Origin: Trametes villosa
Taxonomy: Eukaryota > Basidiomycota > Agaricomycetes > Polyporales > Polyporaceae
Assembly (NCBI GenBank): GCA_002964805.2
Contig: PUDQ02000010.1
Location: 620,001 to 684,000 of the forward strand
DNA length: 64,000 bases
Direction: 5' to 3'
Below, in pieces: positions 10,564-22,991 of this stretch (its first letter is position 1; the number at the start of each line of letters is the position of its first letter). Below the pieces are notes generated by a model that saw only the letters and a list, made by a program, of their open reading frames with translations, ran no database searches and was not told the DNA's origin. Made by a program: the position numbers and the translations under genes.

Positions 10564-13500
10564 TCAGGGCGGAAGCGGCGCGAGGGCGTGGAACGTGTGG
10601 TAATCTAGATAGCGGTTGAATACAAAGGTCATCGGCTCGTCGAGGATATTTTGGGCAACGCGCCCGGTGGTGAGTGTGTCGGCGCCGAATTTGGGGATGA
10701 GGTGGCACGGGCGGTTGAGATTGCGCACCGGGACTATGGAGGTATAGCGTTTGCCCCGGCGTGTGGAATGCGACGTCGTGGGCATCCCGGTGACCGCATC
10801 CGCGTCGCGAAAAGGCCGGAACCACTCGACGCACATGAGTGGGTCCGCGTTCTGCATCCACTCTGGAAGGCGGAAGATGAGGCGCACTCGGCCTGCGCGC
10901 AACCCTGAAGGACGTCCGATGTTTAGCCTGCGTGCAAGTCACACATACGGCTAGTAGCGTACTCACCTTCCAAACCGCCATGATCGGCGTAGGCCTCTGC
11001 GTCTTCTACAAATAGACCGCAGTCGAACTGCTCGCGAACCGGCGGGCGATCTCGCCGTCGTGGCACCGCTGGACTTGCGCGCAGCTTGCGTATGCGTTTG
11101 GAATTGGCGACGTGGATGTTAGCGGGCAGTAGTACACTCACGGAGTGGTACACCTCGATGCCGATGGTACTGGTGAGGTGTATAGGTGGTTCTGCGACTG
11201 GGCGGTGGGCGTCGGAGGCCAGGAAGAGGTTGAGTTGATCGAGGAAGTCGTGCGCGCCGTACGCAGACGAGAGGAGCTCTGGAGTCACGCGACGCACAGC
11301 CGGCGTGAGAGGCAGTTGAAAGGCGCGTGAGACGTTTGATTCAACGAGATGGCGTAGCGCCCCGTAGTCCATCCCTTCGTCTTCCCTCCCACCATCGTCC
11401 AGCGCGTCGTTCGTTGCGTCCCCGGATATGCCTGCCGCGTCCTCGCCATCGCCGTCACCGACACCGTCTTGATCGTCTTCATCCGCCTCTTCGGCTCCAC
11501 TGCCCTCGAGGTCCTCTTCAAGTCGTCCCTCGACCCAAGCAAGGTAGGCGTCTCGTCGCTCGAGAGCTTCTTGACGCTGAAGCCACGTAGTCATCTGGGC
11601 GAAGTACTCCCGTCTACTGCTAGCACGGTAGGCCTTTTTGGCGTAGTCGATATGTAACCGCTCTGACGTTTCAGTGTTTAGCCCATCAAGACAACCCAGG
11701 CGACGGATGGCGTCGGTGTAGTGAAGGAGTGAGTGAATCTTCGGGATGTTGAAATGTTCGCGGCAGCCCGCCGCGACGAAGCCCTTCTTGTGGCGGTGGA
11801 ACGTGTCGAGAGCGCGCTGCATCTGAGCGAGGGTCGTTTCGGAGTGCACCTCGAACTGGGCGTAGTACGCGAAGTCGAGGAGACCTCGAGCCGCCTTCTG
11901 AACGTCCGAGTCCGCGCCCCCGGACAGCGCGCCGAGAAGGACCTTCTCGATCTCCTTCGCCTCCCCGCCCGTCCACTGGGTGATCAGTGAGATCCCGGAC
12001 TTGAAGTGCCGTAGGCCATGGCTGCCCGGCATCGCCGCGAACCGCTGATCCAGCGGCTTCTCTCCAACGATCTCCTGCATCCAGGGCACGAGGTGGTCTT
12101 TGATGACGCCTTTGTGTATCTGATGGAGGATGTCGGGGGTGATGCATGCGAAGATGTCCGTGTGCGGCAGATCGGCCCAGAAGGGCGAGTAGACGGGACG
12201 GAGACCCTGGGATGCGAAACGCTTCGGCGCCTCTCCTTCCCCCGCGCGACGTAGAACGGAGGCTGTCGCTGCTTGCGTTCGTGCTGGAAACTTGGCCCGG
12301 TCTCCATGCTTTTTGCGGGGTACAAGGCAGCGCGGGCACCGGTTCTCTTTGCAGCACGCTATCAGGCATTGTTCGGGGTGGTCGGCTACGTACGCAGCCA
12401 GGATGGGGAAGACGCGCCGGATGTGACCATCAGCGCACGTCATGGGGACACCGGTCGTCCCGGCCGCGACCAGAGGGGCGAGCATCTTGGACATACACTC
12501 GTGGAAGAGGCGGTAGAGCGCTTCGGATCGAGCTGCTTTCGTGAAGCAGTGAAGTTTGCTGACAGGAATGTATCCCAACAGGACGTTCGCGTGCGCGGAG
12601 GGCTGGCGCCGTACGGACTTGTCGATGTTTCCAATCGTCAGGTAGACTGGCCACGCCGTCTTGTCGCCCCGTAGCACAGTCAGCGTCGTCTTGTCGGATG
12701 CGACGATCAACGGTGCAACGACGGCGCCTGCCGGCAGTTCCCCCTAGTACATACTGCTGGTGAGTACACTCGCGTTGCAGACTTACAGACAGGCCGCCCG
12801 GTACTGACCTGTACTTCCCACCACCAGTCCGCAGTATTCAACTCGCCGTAGTACCGAACGCCGCCGCGTGTGAGCTTGATCGGGGCATACGCGATGTGGT
12901 CTTTGAACGCTGGGTTACCAATGAGGTCGCTCGTGCAATCGACAGGGTTGCGTCGCCACAGTTCCACCTCCTCGGTGAGCACCTCCCCGTCTGGGCCGAC
13001 CTGGTCGCCCTCGATGGTGATGATATCGCAGATCCATTCGGGCCCGATGGGCAGCTCGTCAACCTTCTTGAAGAACGCCTTCTTGTTCTTGAAACTTAGT
13101 TGCGTCCGGTTTTGTGTCTGGATCATATGGTGAGCCAGGCCTTTCAGCGTGCTGAATCTAACCTCTCGCTTACTATCCGAAGCTTGCAGAATTCATCAAG
13201 GGCCGTCTGCGTGGTCGACTTCGCCAACCACTTAGCCAAATCCCATTCCTTGTCATCGGCGAATGGAGCCTGTGCTGCTTGCCCTAGAGCTTCCTGCTCG
13301 TGACGTACGTGTTCGAACTGAGTTCTCGCTTGCCCGAGTGACTGAGCGACCAATCCAGGGTAGTCTTCGCAGGTCCATGGCCCATGGCGATCCTCGTCTT
13401 CGACTTCTTCGACAGTCACGCATCGCCGCTTACCGCGCTCCTCGCCGGTTCTAGCCGGCACTGGTCCTTCCAGCTCTGGGATGGGCCACGGCTCGGCGTC

Positions 13501-13749
13501 GAACACCCCGGGGTGTGGCACAGGACTAGGGGACCGCGCCGATGCGCTCGTGTGCTCACCTCGGCCCGCGTTCGCCTCCAATGCTCCTTCGCGCGCCTGC
13601 GGCCATCCCACCTCCAGTTGCTGTAAGGCTCTCCGCTGCGCGAGCTCGTTGTAGAAGGCCTCACAGCGCTTTTGTCGACCCAGATGCCGACTATGCCGAG
13701 CCGAGGTCAGGAAGAGGCTCTTGCAAGACTTGCAGATAATGGGTGCCAT
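10564..13749 (-). CDS. Plavaka transposase, apparently intact
   Basis: Exons run from ATG 13749 through short introns (about 13139-13173, 12734-12808 and 10927-10970) to a stop at 10564, about 1000 residues. The N-terminus has a zinc-finger-like start, MAPIICKSCKSLFLTSARHS followed by RHLGRQKRCEAFY. The central block is diagnostic for Plavaka: IVASDKTTLTVLRGDKTAWP, then VYLTIGNIDKSVRRQPSAHA, then a Cys cluster CLIACCKENRCPRC, then DILHQIHKGVIKDHLVPWM and NTETSERLHIDYAKKAYRAS. The Asp of SDKT, the Asp of DILHQ and a Glu in TETSE are plausible catalytic acids of an RNase H-like fold; this is inference from family layout. An acidic Glu/Asp linker (about residues 760-820) and a C-terminal exon (FRLPEWMQNADPLMCVEWF) complete it. 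No stop or frameshift was found, so the copy may be recently active. Confidence 0.88.
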
Positions 13750-14059
13750 GGTGCAAGTGGTGTACAAGACGAGGGGGAGCGAGTGACTGGCGCAGGTGAG
13801 CCGGAGAGTGTTCGCAACGAGGTTGTTACCAGAAGGCTGACAGGACTTAGGAAATTACGACAAGTCCGAGTCTGCAACGCCCCGCGCAAACTCGGCTAAT
13901 GCCGGCAGAGCACAGAGGTCGCCCCGACCCCATTGGCTACGGTGGCCTATCGCGCGTGACTCAGCGAGCCTGTTTGGGCACACCCGCCGCGTCGCCCTTC
14001 ACCGCCCGCGCCCATCTCTTTCATCCAGACCTCTCCGAGTCAGGCTCTGGTCGACCACC
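13750..14059. promoter_or_regulatory. Divergent promoter region of the Plavaka element
   Basis: A 310-bp gap separates the minus-strand transposase ATG (13749) and the plus-strand DUF6532 ATG (14060), so both are probably driven from here. No TATA box or operator is clear. Confidence 0.4.
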
Positions 14060-17000
14060 ATGTCCGACGAAGCTGACCCAGGCGCTCCGGCAAGGCATGG
14101 AAGCGGTCGCATTCGCAAGAGGACGGAAAGGGGCTTGTACGGTACGTTTTAAATTTTCCCCCGCGACGATGCGCTGCTTGACATCCTCTACCAGCTGAAG
14201 AACAGGCGCACAAGGCGACGAAGCCTCCCAACAAGCAAGCCGCAACGGCCCCCACGAAGAACAAAGATAAGTCTGCGCGTGGAGCCAGCAACAAAAAATT
14301 GGCCAGCAAGACGTCCGCCACGTCACAGGGCCGGCCGCCTGCAGCGCAAAAAAAGACCGCTGGCGCGGCACAGGGTAGGTACTAACCTGTATCTACGCCA
14401 CCGGCTGTTCATCGTCGTCTCTTCCTAGCTCCCTCGGACAAAAATGGTACCGAAGATTCCGGGAAACGGCGCACCGAGGTACGTGCAACTCACTGTCTAC
14501 GATTCCTTAGTAGATGACTTCGCTCACTCATCTGGTGATACCTCCGACTCCAGTTCCGCATCGAGACTCTGGCAACGAACCGAACGAGCGAGAAGGCCGC
14601 GAACACCATCAACTTACGCGCGCATGCGCAAGCGATGCCGCGTGGTTCGGGCCCCCCAAGGACCAGCTCTCAAGCACCCGCCAAAGCATCAGAGTCCGTG
14701 CAACGCCAGCATTCTCCACCCAGAGGATCTACCACGGTATGTATATTGTGGCTATCAGCATGTAGTCTACACTTATCGGACAATCATAGAGCACCACTTC
14801 GGGCCCGAGGAAACTGACTCTCGAAGGGGCCGCTCGACTCGCGGCCATGAGGCAGCCTTCGGGCGACAAGACGGACTCGCAGAACGACGCCCACCGTCAG
14901 CCCCAGCGTGGGCCGCCGCGCCAATCTCAGCGGCGTGAGCCGCTGCGGGACTCCGAACGCGAGCCGGCGCGCAACTACGAGCACGCGTCGTCGCGCGACA
15001 AGCAGCGCCAGCCGCCTCACGGTAACCGGCGCGAGCAGCCGCTTGCTTCTCAGCGTGAGCGACCGTCCGAGTCCCAGCGCGAGCCGTCGCGCGAGCCTTC
15101 TCGACGCGAGCAGCCGCGCGAGTCTAGACGCGAATCCGACGCACATGGTGCGTCATGGCATGACGGTCCCGACGCTGAAGAGGACGAACAGGATGCCGAG
15201 CCCCGCTTATATCATGTGTCCAAGCTCTCGGCGGGTGACGGCGGTGAGAATTCCGTACTCCCTCCCAACCGCCCGCGGCCTGAAAACATGTCTTCCTCAT
15301 AGATGCATCCCTGCGCGAAGACGGAGCCGACGGCGAGCCTGAGGACTATTCAGTCCAGCCTCGCGCTCGCGCCTTCGCCAAAGCGTACGGTAGCGATGAG
15401 TACTCGCGCACGACTCCCACCTCTCAGCAAGAGCACGGAACAGTCGTCACCGGCACGTACGAAGACGAGTACGAGCAGGACGCCGACGTAGATTATTACT
15501 CGGACAACCTCCCTGCCGCCGACAACAACGATTACGACGACGACGACGCCAATATGCTCGAAGACAAGGACGGCGATCAGGGACCAGCCAGCCACTACAC
15601 TCGCCGGCGGTCGAGCAGTGTGATCTCCTATGACGGCGAGCGCGCGGATGACCAACGTCCCGCTCAGCGACGCCGTCTTCTGGCTCACTCGGAAGGTCGC
15701 CGCCGCGCTGATCCCGCCACTCCGCCGCCGCAGGAAGAGGAGGAGGACGCCGACGACGACGACGATCCGCCGGGCCAGGATGACGAACTCGCGGACGAGG
15801 ACGACGACGGTTTCGAGCTCCCGCACAGCGAGTATCCCAAGGCTCAGCGCCGCTTCGAGTTAGGCCCGGATGCGCGCCCGAAGCAGGGCGACTACGAACC
15901 CGACGCGCAAGAAGTCTTCGCGCTCGCCACTGTCTACTACAAGAGTATGATCATGAGCATACACGCTTACCCCGGCAGACTCGACCAGAAGACATGGGCG
16001 ACCACGTCATGGTACCGTGCCGCCGACAAGCTCGAGATCAAGCTCTCGCCCACCACAGAAGTCATCCGGCTGGTATGTACGGTTGCTGTTGCCCCTTCGC
16101 GAACTGATTAAGCGTCGATAGATGAACAAGTACACCTGGAACTTACGAGGTGAAGTGAAGACGGCGGCGAAGTCGTTTGTCCAAGCCGCCTACGGTTTCA
16201 AGGCGTTAGGGACCCCAGCTGCCCAGGATAGCAACCGCCAACTCGCCGCCCGCCTCCTTCGTGCGCGCACGTTCACTTATGAGGTGTGTCAGCGGCCCTT
16301 CTGGCGTGTACATGACTGACGAACGTCGTTTTCCAGACAATCAATCCCAATGATGACGAACACGAGGGCCTCTACGAGGCTTCCATCATTCAGATGGTCG
16401 CTAATCAAGTCTTCTTCAAGGGAGCTTCGGACGACGGTGTTGTCCTCGCAGACATATACACACCCTTTCCCTTGCGAGCTTTCGCCCTCATCCTCACAGC
16501 GGTACGTTCCACTGTGGGTGTCCATGCCGGTTACTGACACTTGGTACATAACAGGTTCAGTGCGCCATCGAGGAATGGACCTCAGGCTCCTACTACAAGA
16601 TTCCGTTCTCCGAAGCCACCTACCTCGCGACCTACCTCAAACACATCAGCGAGCTGGAGGCGTTCGAGGAGAAGTCCGGCGACGAGAGGATAGTGTATCA
16701 CATACGCAAGGACATCGCGGCCCATGGTCGGTAAGTACTTGCGAGTCCATACGCGCCTGCGAGCTTCGCGCTGCACATCTCCGAGTCCGAGTCTCCTCTA
16801 GCGCCGCGCGGCCGCGCACCCTGCTCCACCTTGCGCCCATGCGCGCGCGCGCGCAGTGCGCGCAAGTCTCGGTGCGATACCGGTGCAGTTGCGTGTCCCG
16901 GCGTCCCCCGCATCTCGACGATCAGCGTGTGGCTGCAATCGCTGCTTCTTCAATCGCGCGTATGCGCGCGTCCGCGCCGCCACGCCCACACTCCGTCGGG

Positions 17001-17411
17001 CGCGAGTTGTGTGCATCGCGTGTAGGCCTTGTCCGCGGTTCGCCCGCGCGCCGCTGCGCGTGAGTAGTGCGCGCGCGCCTAGGACTTGTCCGCCGCTCCC
17101 ACCGCGTGCCCTATTGCGCGCACGTATCGTGCGCGCGCGGAGACGTCGTTCGTCTGGTCCATCTGGCGCTAATCCGTGCTGCCGCGACCTTGCTGCGACC
17201 TCTCGCGGTACGGTTCCCCTGCACCCTCTTGTATCAGCTAGGCCTCTCCTTCGTGACCGTCTCCCCCCATGTACCGACACATCTGACACGTCTGCCTTGC
17301 AGGGCCAATGCAAAAGCGCCGGAAGTGCGTCACCAAGATCAAGCTGCCCTGCCTCTGGACGCTATGGATCGTGCCATCGAGTTGTACAAGCGCCGAAAGC
17401 AAGGCGCCTAG
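14060..17411 (+). CDS. DUF6532-domain protein carried by the Plavaka element
   Basis: Spliced from about ten exons with clean GT-AG sites. The protein opens MSDEADPGAPARHGSGRIRK, a basic motif typical of this Agaricomycete group. Long disordered Lys/Ala/Thr, Arg/Glu/Ser/Gln and acidic tracts follow. From about 15,830 onward lies the conserved DUF6532 domain: EVFALATVYYKSMIMSIHAY, KYTWNLRGEVKTAAKSFVQA, YTPFPLRAFALILTAVQCAI and EEWTSGSYYKIPFSEATYLA. The last intron (16731-17302, 572 nt) is ten times longer than the others and full of CG/GC alternation. It ends in a basic AIELYKRRKQGA. DUF6532 has no established biochemical role; many basidiomycete genomes carry large expansions of it. Divergent orientation from the transposase and position inside the repeat-bounded element mark it as cargo. 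Confidence 0.8.
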
Positions 17412-17749
17412 GCTGGGTTGGGTAGAACGCCGTCGAGGTCCTGTAATCCGTCGTAGTGACATGCCCGTACAAAATGTATCCCTGTTCGATATCATATCTC
17501 GTGTCTCCTCTCTTTGTGAGCAGTCGGCATGCCGCCAAGTTTCCGAAAGCCTGCACAGGGCCTTGGGGGGTGGCATTATGTAGCACTTCATAGTCCAGAC
17601 CGATGGCCTGTTGAGCTCTGTAGTACTACAGCAGGCGTACCCGGCGCTACAGTGGGCTATATAAGGGGGGAGTGACTACAGTGCAATAGCAACTCTGTAG
17701 TGCCCATTGCGCTATATAGTATCTGGGGGTTTTCCTGATGTATATTTGC
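17412..17749. other. Right subterminal region of the Plavaka element
   Basis: Non-coding. Dense in short GTAGTG, CTGTAGT and CACTAC-like words in both orientations, as expected for transposase-binding subterminal repeats, ending at GGGGGTTTTCCTGATGTA. The left end (8374-8690) has the same words. Confidence 0.5.
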
Positions 17750-17758
17750 TACATCAGG

Positions 17759-18470
17759 TAAATTTCCAGTCTTGTTAGGCTGTTCCTACTAATAGAATCC
17801 CTATGGTTTGAAAATGCTGGCAAAATCGCTTAGTCAACACAATGAGAGGTCAAATCATCATAATAAGTTTTAATCAGTACCTCTACATAAACTACAACCC
17901 TGACATGGTATTAATTACAGCTCAATGGCGAACATCATAGCTGATGTAACCAGAGCACACAGTTATTCAAAACCTGAAGAGCAATACTAGTGTTCAAACA
18001 TCTGGAGATATAGTCAGAAAGGCCAGCCCTTCTATGCTAGGGTGTTCAATGATCAGTAACAAAGCTGAAATACTCCTTCAAGTAGATGCCAAAAATCAAA
18101 TCAGTTGCTCGCATTGCTGTAGAAGATGTTCTCTAAAAATACAATTGTGGCAAAGAGACATGTATACTCGCTCAACCAGGGAAGTGTCCTGTATACATTG
18201 CTTGTCCTATGTGTGAGATATTTAGCACTCCTAGTACGCTTTAGCAGATGTCTTTTGGCCTGAGGAGCAGGCAGGTTCAAATCAACATAATGCTGTCAGT
18301 GAATCAATGCTTGACATATGGAGGTGCATCAAGCCCCCTTGTCAACACCACAATGCAATTCTCTATATTAGTTATTCAGCATACTGAGAGGTGGTGATAT
18401 ACATATCATCTAGAGTCTTTGCAAAACTTCATCAATCGGACATGCCAGTATTGGCCCTCTACCCCCAAGT
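17759..18470 (+). repeat. Left inverted arm, inner part
   Basis: Reverse-complement match to 28356-29030 (for example TTCTATGCTAGG and ATTGCTGTAGAAGATGTTC). It continues the arm broken at 8373. The inner border is CATGCCAGTATTGGCCCTCT followed by ACCCCCAAGT, the same place where the right arm stops matching. Confidence 0.85.
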
Positions 18471-19757
18471 TGAACCACGGGGACCCCCGACAGCTCGAAG
18501 ATCGGAGGGGGCAGGGGACGCTCGTTGTTCGCGCTGGCCTCCAAACCCCACAGTGGGTCACCGAACTGTGTGCCCAGGAGACAGCCGCCGTTCGCCAGCT
18601 CTTCGCCACCGGCGCCCTGGAAACTGGGTACATTCGCGTCGACGAAGACGGGGGGTGGGACCGGGGCTGTACAGAGGTTAGCGCCTACGCGTTCGCGAGG
18701 TTCGTCGGACATACCGCAGAAGGCACGCTCAAACCAGTTCACGCTGAACCTCATGAGCGTCTTGTGCTGCCAGCCGACAGCGTGAGACAGAGCCCCCCAG
18801 AAGTCTTGGCCGGTGTTGTCCAGCCCGTTCGATGCGCTGGGAAGGACTATGTTAGCCGCAGACAAGGCTCCATCGACCCGTTACGCACTTGATCATCTTA
18901 ATGTCCCCCTTCTCGTCGGGACCTCCGAGAAGAACCGCACCGACCCACTGAACCTCGACCCGGAGCTGCGCCATGACGTCTTCGAACCATTCGTGTACGT
19001 TGCCCACCTTCCTGCATTACCTTGAGCATCATACAACTGTCGGGACGATGATGTAGTACTCACAAGGATCTCGCGAGCTCTTCTGAGCTGCCAGCCTCCT
19101 CCAGGGCTTCGGCCATGCGCTGCGCGTTTTGCTCGTGGGCCTGCGTGATGAACTGCGCCCTGACTTCAGGTGCCAACGCCCGGAACGCTTCAGCGAGGTT
19201 ATGCCGGTGTGCGCCTGCACCTTGCCACTGTCCGGCCGAAGGAGGGAGGAGTTCCTGCCTCAGCGGACTGTTGGCGAACACATCCAAGCCTCCTAAACCC
19301 CTTGCGCGGCGTCGGGGCGTGAGGGGCGGGACAGGAGGAGGGGGAATAACGTCCTGCGGCTTGTCCTTCTTCGCCCTGCGAGCCCGCCCCTTGAACCAGT
19401 TGCGGATGTGCTGACCGCGTACGCTCAGTTCCCTGTCCTCGCCCGAGCGAAGTCATTTACCAGGCATCGGTTGTCAACGCGGGCCTCGACGTCTTCGGGC
19501 CGCTCCGTGGGCTTGCGGAACACGTTTGGTTTGTCGTCCTTGCTCGCATTCTTGAGCCAGCGAAGGTAGGCCTCTTCGCTTTCTGCTGGGAGAGGGTCAG
19601 CAAATACCTCCTTGTAGTCCTTATGAACCAGCTTCGCAGCATCCGCGATGAAGCTGTCGCTACGGCCGTTGAGGACAGCCTGCACGTCCGCCCGATGGTA
19701 CTGCACCTCGAGCCACTCCTTCTCGTGGTCGCGCAGCTCTTCCTTCTGCTTACCCAT
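18410..19757 (-). CDS. Cargo protein with WFxxRxR motif, possibly 3'-fused to the arm
   Basis: Exons: MGKQKEELRDHEKEWLEVQY (start ATG 19757) with a following helical segment (AVLNGRSDSFIADAAKLVHK); after an intron near 19427-19452, a segment with VRGQHIRNWFKGRARRAKK; after another near 19023-19072, HEWFEDVMAQLRVEVQWVGA; then LPSASNGLDNTGQDFWGALS. The order (N-terminal helical segment, Ile-Arg-x-Trp-Phe basic helix, C-terminal part) resembles an unnamed basidiomycete family I have seen near transposons. The WFKGRARRAKK helix is reminiscent of homeodomain helix 3, but this is weak. The last 20 residues (RGPILACPIDEVLQRL) are translated from the arm repeat itself, so the native 3' end was probably lost. 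An alternative start at 19897 exists. Confidence 0.5.
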
Positions 19758-22624
19758 AGCTGCGGGAGGAAGGCCGGAGGTAGGAGGGGTGATCTGGCGG
19801 GAGCAACGTCAAGCGTGGCAGCACGCACGCGCTTCTCCGGAGCCCCATCCCCTTGCCCAGCCGTTTGATCATCCCTCGCGCGGGTCGTGAACCTCATCGG
19901 CCGCTACGCAATTGGTACAATATTCCGGGTCAGACCAGATTCCACGCATTACATGATGTACACTATGAATTATTATACTACTTGTCCGCCTAGAGCTCAG
20001 TCGTGTACTGGTACGGAGGGGTTGGCAGGCAATGGAAGACGCGCACGAACGTCTGCGTGTAGAACTGGACCGCCTCGCCCTGGGCCCGCTCGAAGTGCTC
20101 CTCCGTCCAATCCTCCGCCTTGCGTGGCATGTCCTTCAGGACGTCTGGGAATCCCGGCCAGTGGTCCATGACGATCAGAAAAGCTCGCAGGGCGTCCAAG
20201 CTCTCTCGCCACGCGGGATCAGCACACGAGCGCCAGGAGAATCGTTCGTGGTCACCAGGCACCTCCGGCAGGACACTAAGCACGCCAGATCCACTGCCCC
20301 AGACGCGTGAGATCACTGCTTCCCGCTGCCATTGGGCGAAAGCTGTCCAACCAACGCGAGGAAGTACGGCGCGATCGAGAGCCACGAGCTCGCATCGGAA
20401 GTTGATCTCATGCGACTCCCACAGGAGGAGGCCGCGAACGCGCAGGTCAGATGCCGCTACGCCCTTCGTGACTTCAATGTCGCCCAAGAGGAGGACATCC
20501 TGGTCCCGGTACGTCCTCAACGACCCGTCCTGCCCGAAGAGGCGGGCGACCGCGTTCTTCTTGTCGTACCTGCGCTTGCTGCGCTTCTTGTCGGTGATCG
20601 ATGTCGTCACGACCGGGGCCATCTTCTGAGCGTAATCTCCGAAGAGCGCAACCCGCCACTCGGCGATGGAGAGGGGGCGGCCATCACGCGTGCTGTCGAA
20701 CAGACGCAACCTGCAGAACGATCGGATGTGCACGAGGTTGTAGAGATATTGCGCAATTTTATCGTCCTGGCGGGCCTCGCATCCTTCGGGGGCAGGGGCT
20801 TGGGTGGAGACGGTGTCGAGCAGGAACGGCGGAGGATAGAAGAACACGAGAGGGCACGGGGGCTGAGGGAGATGGCCGGCAGCGAGCAGAGCGAGAAACC
20901 ATACATTCGGCAGGGCCACAAAGGGAGAGCGAACATAATGCCGGGAGGGGTGGTGCTCCTTCCCTGTCGGACCAGCTCCAGCCGCGCCCACCGTACCCGA
21001 ACCAGAGGCGACAGTCTGGGAGTGCAGTATCAGTATCACGTGTAGAGAGCATACGAAAATCCACGTGCCTGGCTCGGACGCCCTGATCGGTGCACCTTTT
21101 TGGTGCCGGTCGGCGCTTTACCCTTCCTTGCCGGGCGGGCGACGACTGGCATCTCGATGGTCTTGCTCGGCATCTTCGTCGACTCAACCCGAGGCCGTTT
21201 GCCTTCCCGGGGTCTTTCCGAAGGCTCAGCCGAGGGCAGCGTCATCATGTCCGGCAGACTGGACGAGCAAAGATCACGGCTGATACGCACCACCATATCC
21301 GTAGTCCAGTTCCTGGTCAAGTTCATCACGCCCGCGAACTCGCCGGGGCGATGAAGGATCGGCGGGTTGCCTGTGGTAGCGGACAATTCGTCCGCGACAC
21401 GCTTGACGGACACCACTCTGCAGACGCGTACTTGCTGTGTGAGGGGCTGGAGGAAAAATACGGGTAGGCCTATTCGTACACAGGTACTGGCTGCGGTTCC
21501 CTCTTTCACGAACGTCCCCAGAACGGGCAGGACATCCAAGCGGCGGTCCTGGTGGCTGTCGATGCGGGCCAGGACGACCTGCAGGTACGTGAGCAACCCC
21601 TGGAGCTCCAAGGACAGTCTCTGAACGTGCGCAGCGACGGCGACAGCGATGGCGGGCCCGGAAGCTAAGAGCCTCATCCGATCTATGCATTGTCCCAACA
21701 CTATCACGAGCTGCAGACCGTACTCCAGGCGGTGAGGGGGCACTCCAGTCAAGTGCTGGTAGTCCTGAATCGTCTGTTCCGCCGCCTTGGTGAGTTCATC
21801 GACGAGGCTTTTATCGAGATACCCCAGCTCCGCGATGACAGCGGTAGGGTCTTCCTTCCAGTCCGAGGGGCTGATCGTGCGCCACAGCATGTCGCTGAGC
21901 CCGAGCTCCTCTCCCCACTCACACCTCGGGATGCAGGCGATGTGCCACATTCCATCGACCAGAAGTTGAGGCCACCGCGAGTACTCATGGACTCCCCATC
22001 GGCCGTCCGTGTACGTTTTGATGACCTGCCGCTCCACCGGATACTCGGGGATGTAGTCCTGGTTCGGAGACATGACGCAGAACGTCGTGAACCCCTCCTG
22101 CGATCCGACGATGCCCTGGAAGGGATGGAGTACCTTTGCTCCTGCATGAAGTGAGTGAACGATCGTGTCTGGATGCTCTGAACCTACTGACCGGTGGGGT
22201 TACTCAAGTTCGCCTTCAGCTTCTTGATCCGCTTGACCGGGATCGGCGCTGGCTGAGCCTCTGAAGGCACCTCGCCGTTGACTGGTTCGACTGGTAGGGT
22301 CGCCTCGCCTGTCGGAGCAGCGCCGCCCATCACGACGGTGTCTGTCGAGGCCGGGGGGTGGGGAGAGGTGCATGGCGGGCCGCTGCGTGACCACCGATAG
22401 AAGCTGTGTTTGCGGTCGGGGCTGGTACTCGCTCGCTCGCATGGTGTCTGCGATGCGACACCAGTGGGTGTGGACAGGATATAGTTTCCTCCTGGAATTG
22501 CTGTAGTGCGCACTGCAGTTTCTCCAGCAAGATCAGGGCCTGAAGTTGCTGCAGAAACTATGTTGCATGGCAGCCTGCCCCAAGGAAAGGAAAATGTGCC
22601 ATAATGCAGAAGTTGCCACCAGCA

Positions 22625-22688
22625 GGGATTGAACCCGGGACCTAAAGGTGTCCAGGAACTAACCCAACTAATATTAACCACTGCACCA
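22625..22688 (-). promoter_or_regulatory. tRNA-like A and B boxes, left MITE arm
   Basis: On the minus strand TGGTGCAGTGG (22678-22688) fits the Pol III A box and GGTTCAATCCC (22625-22635) fits the B box. Flanking bases do not form a full cloverleaf, so this looks like a tRNA-derived promoter, not a tRNA gene. Confidence 0.6.
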
Positions 22689-22925
22689 TGGTACTGTTGC
22701 TTTTCCAGGGTTCCAATTGCAATATATCATCGCTTTTTTGGCCCCCCACCCTTTATAGTAGCTCTCAATGCACTCTATACAGGCTGTAAGGACCCCTATA
22801 TTATGTAGTTTGGTCGCACTTTTGACCGCTTTTTAGATACTCTCTATAGACACTTACTATAGGTATAGGGGAGCCAAAGGATAGTGATATATTGAGATTA
22901 CACCCTAGGAAAAGTAACAGACTGG

Positions 22926-22991
22926 TGGTGCAGTGGTAAGCACTAGTAACTCTAATGATACTCAGATCATGGAGGTCCCGGGTTCAATCCC
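22926..22991 (+). promoter_or_regulatory. tRNA-like A and B boxes, right MITE arm
   Basis: TGGTGCAGTGG (22926-22936) and GGTTCAATCCC (22981-22991) repeat the left-arm boxes in opposite orientation. Transcripts from the two would run outward from the centre of the foldback. Confidence 0.6.

Larger units (their letters stand above)
8374..17749. mobile_element. Plavaka-family DNA transposon nested in the left arm
   Basis: The uninterrupted right arm shows that 8374-17749 is foreign to the left arm. The 9-bp TACATCAGG is present on both sides (8365-8373 and 17750-17758). The ends carry matching C-rich tips: GGAAACCCCCC on the left and GGGGGTTTTCC on the right. If the tips are read as TACATCAGGAAAACCCCC, the duplication would instead be an imperfect ATTTG-containing 8-mer, so the exact boundary is uncertain by about 10-16 bp. 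The subterminal DNA is rich in GTAGTG/CTGTAG words. It carries the transposase (10564-13749), a minus-strand accessory gene and a plus-strand DUF6532 gene. Confidence 0.8.
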
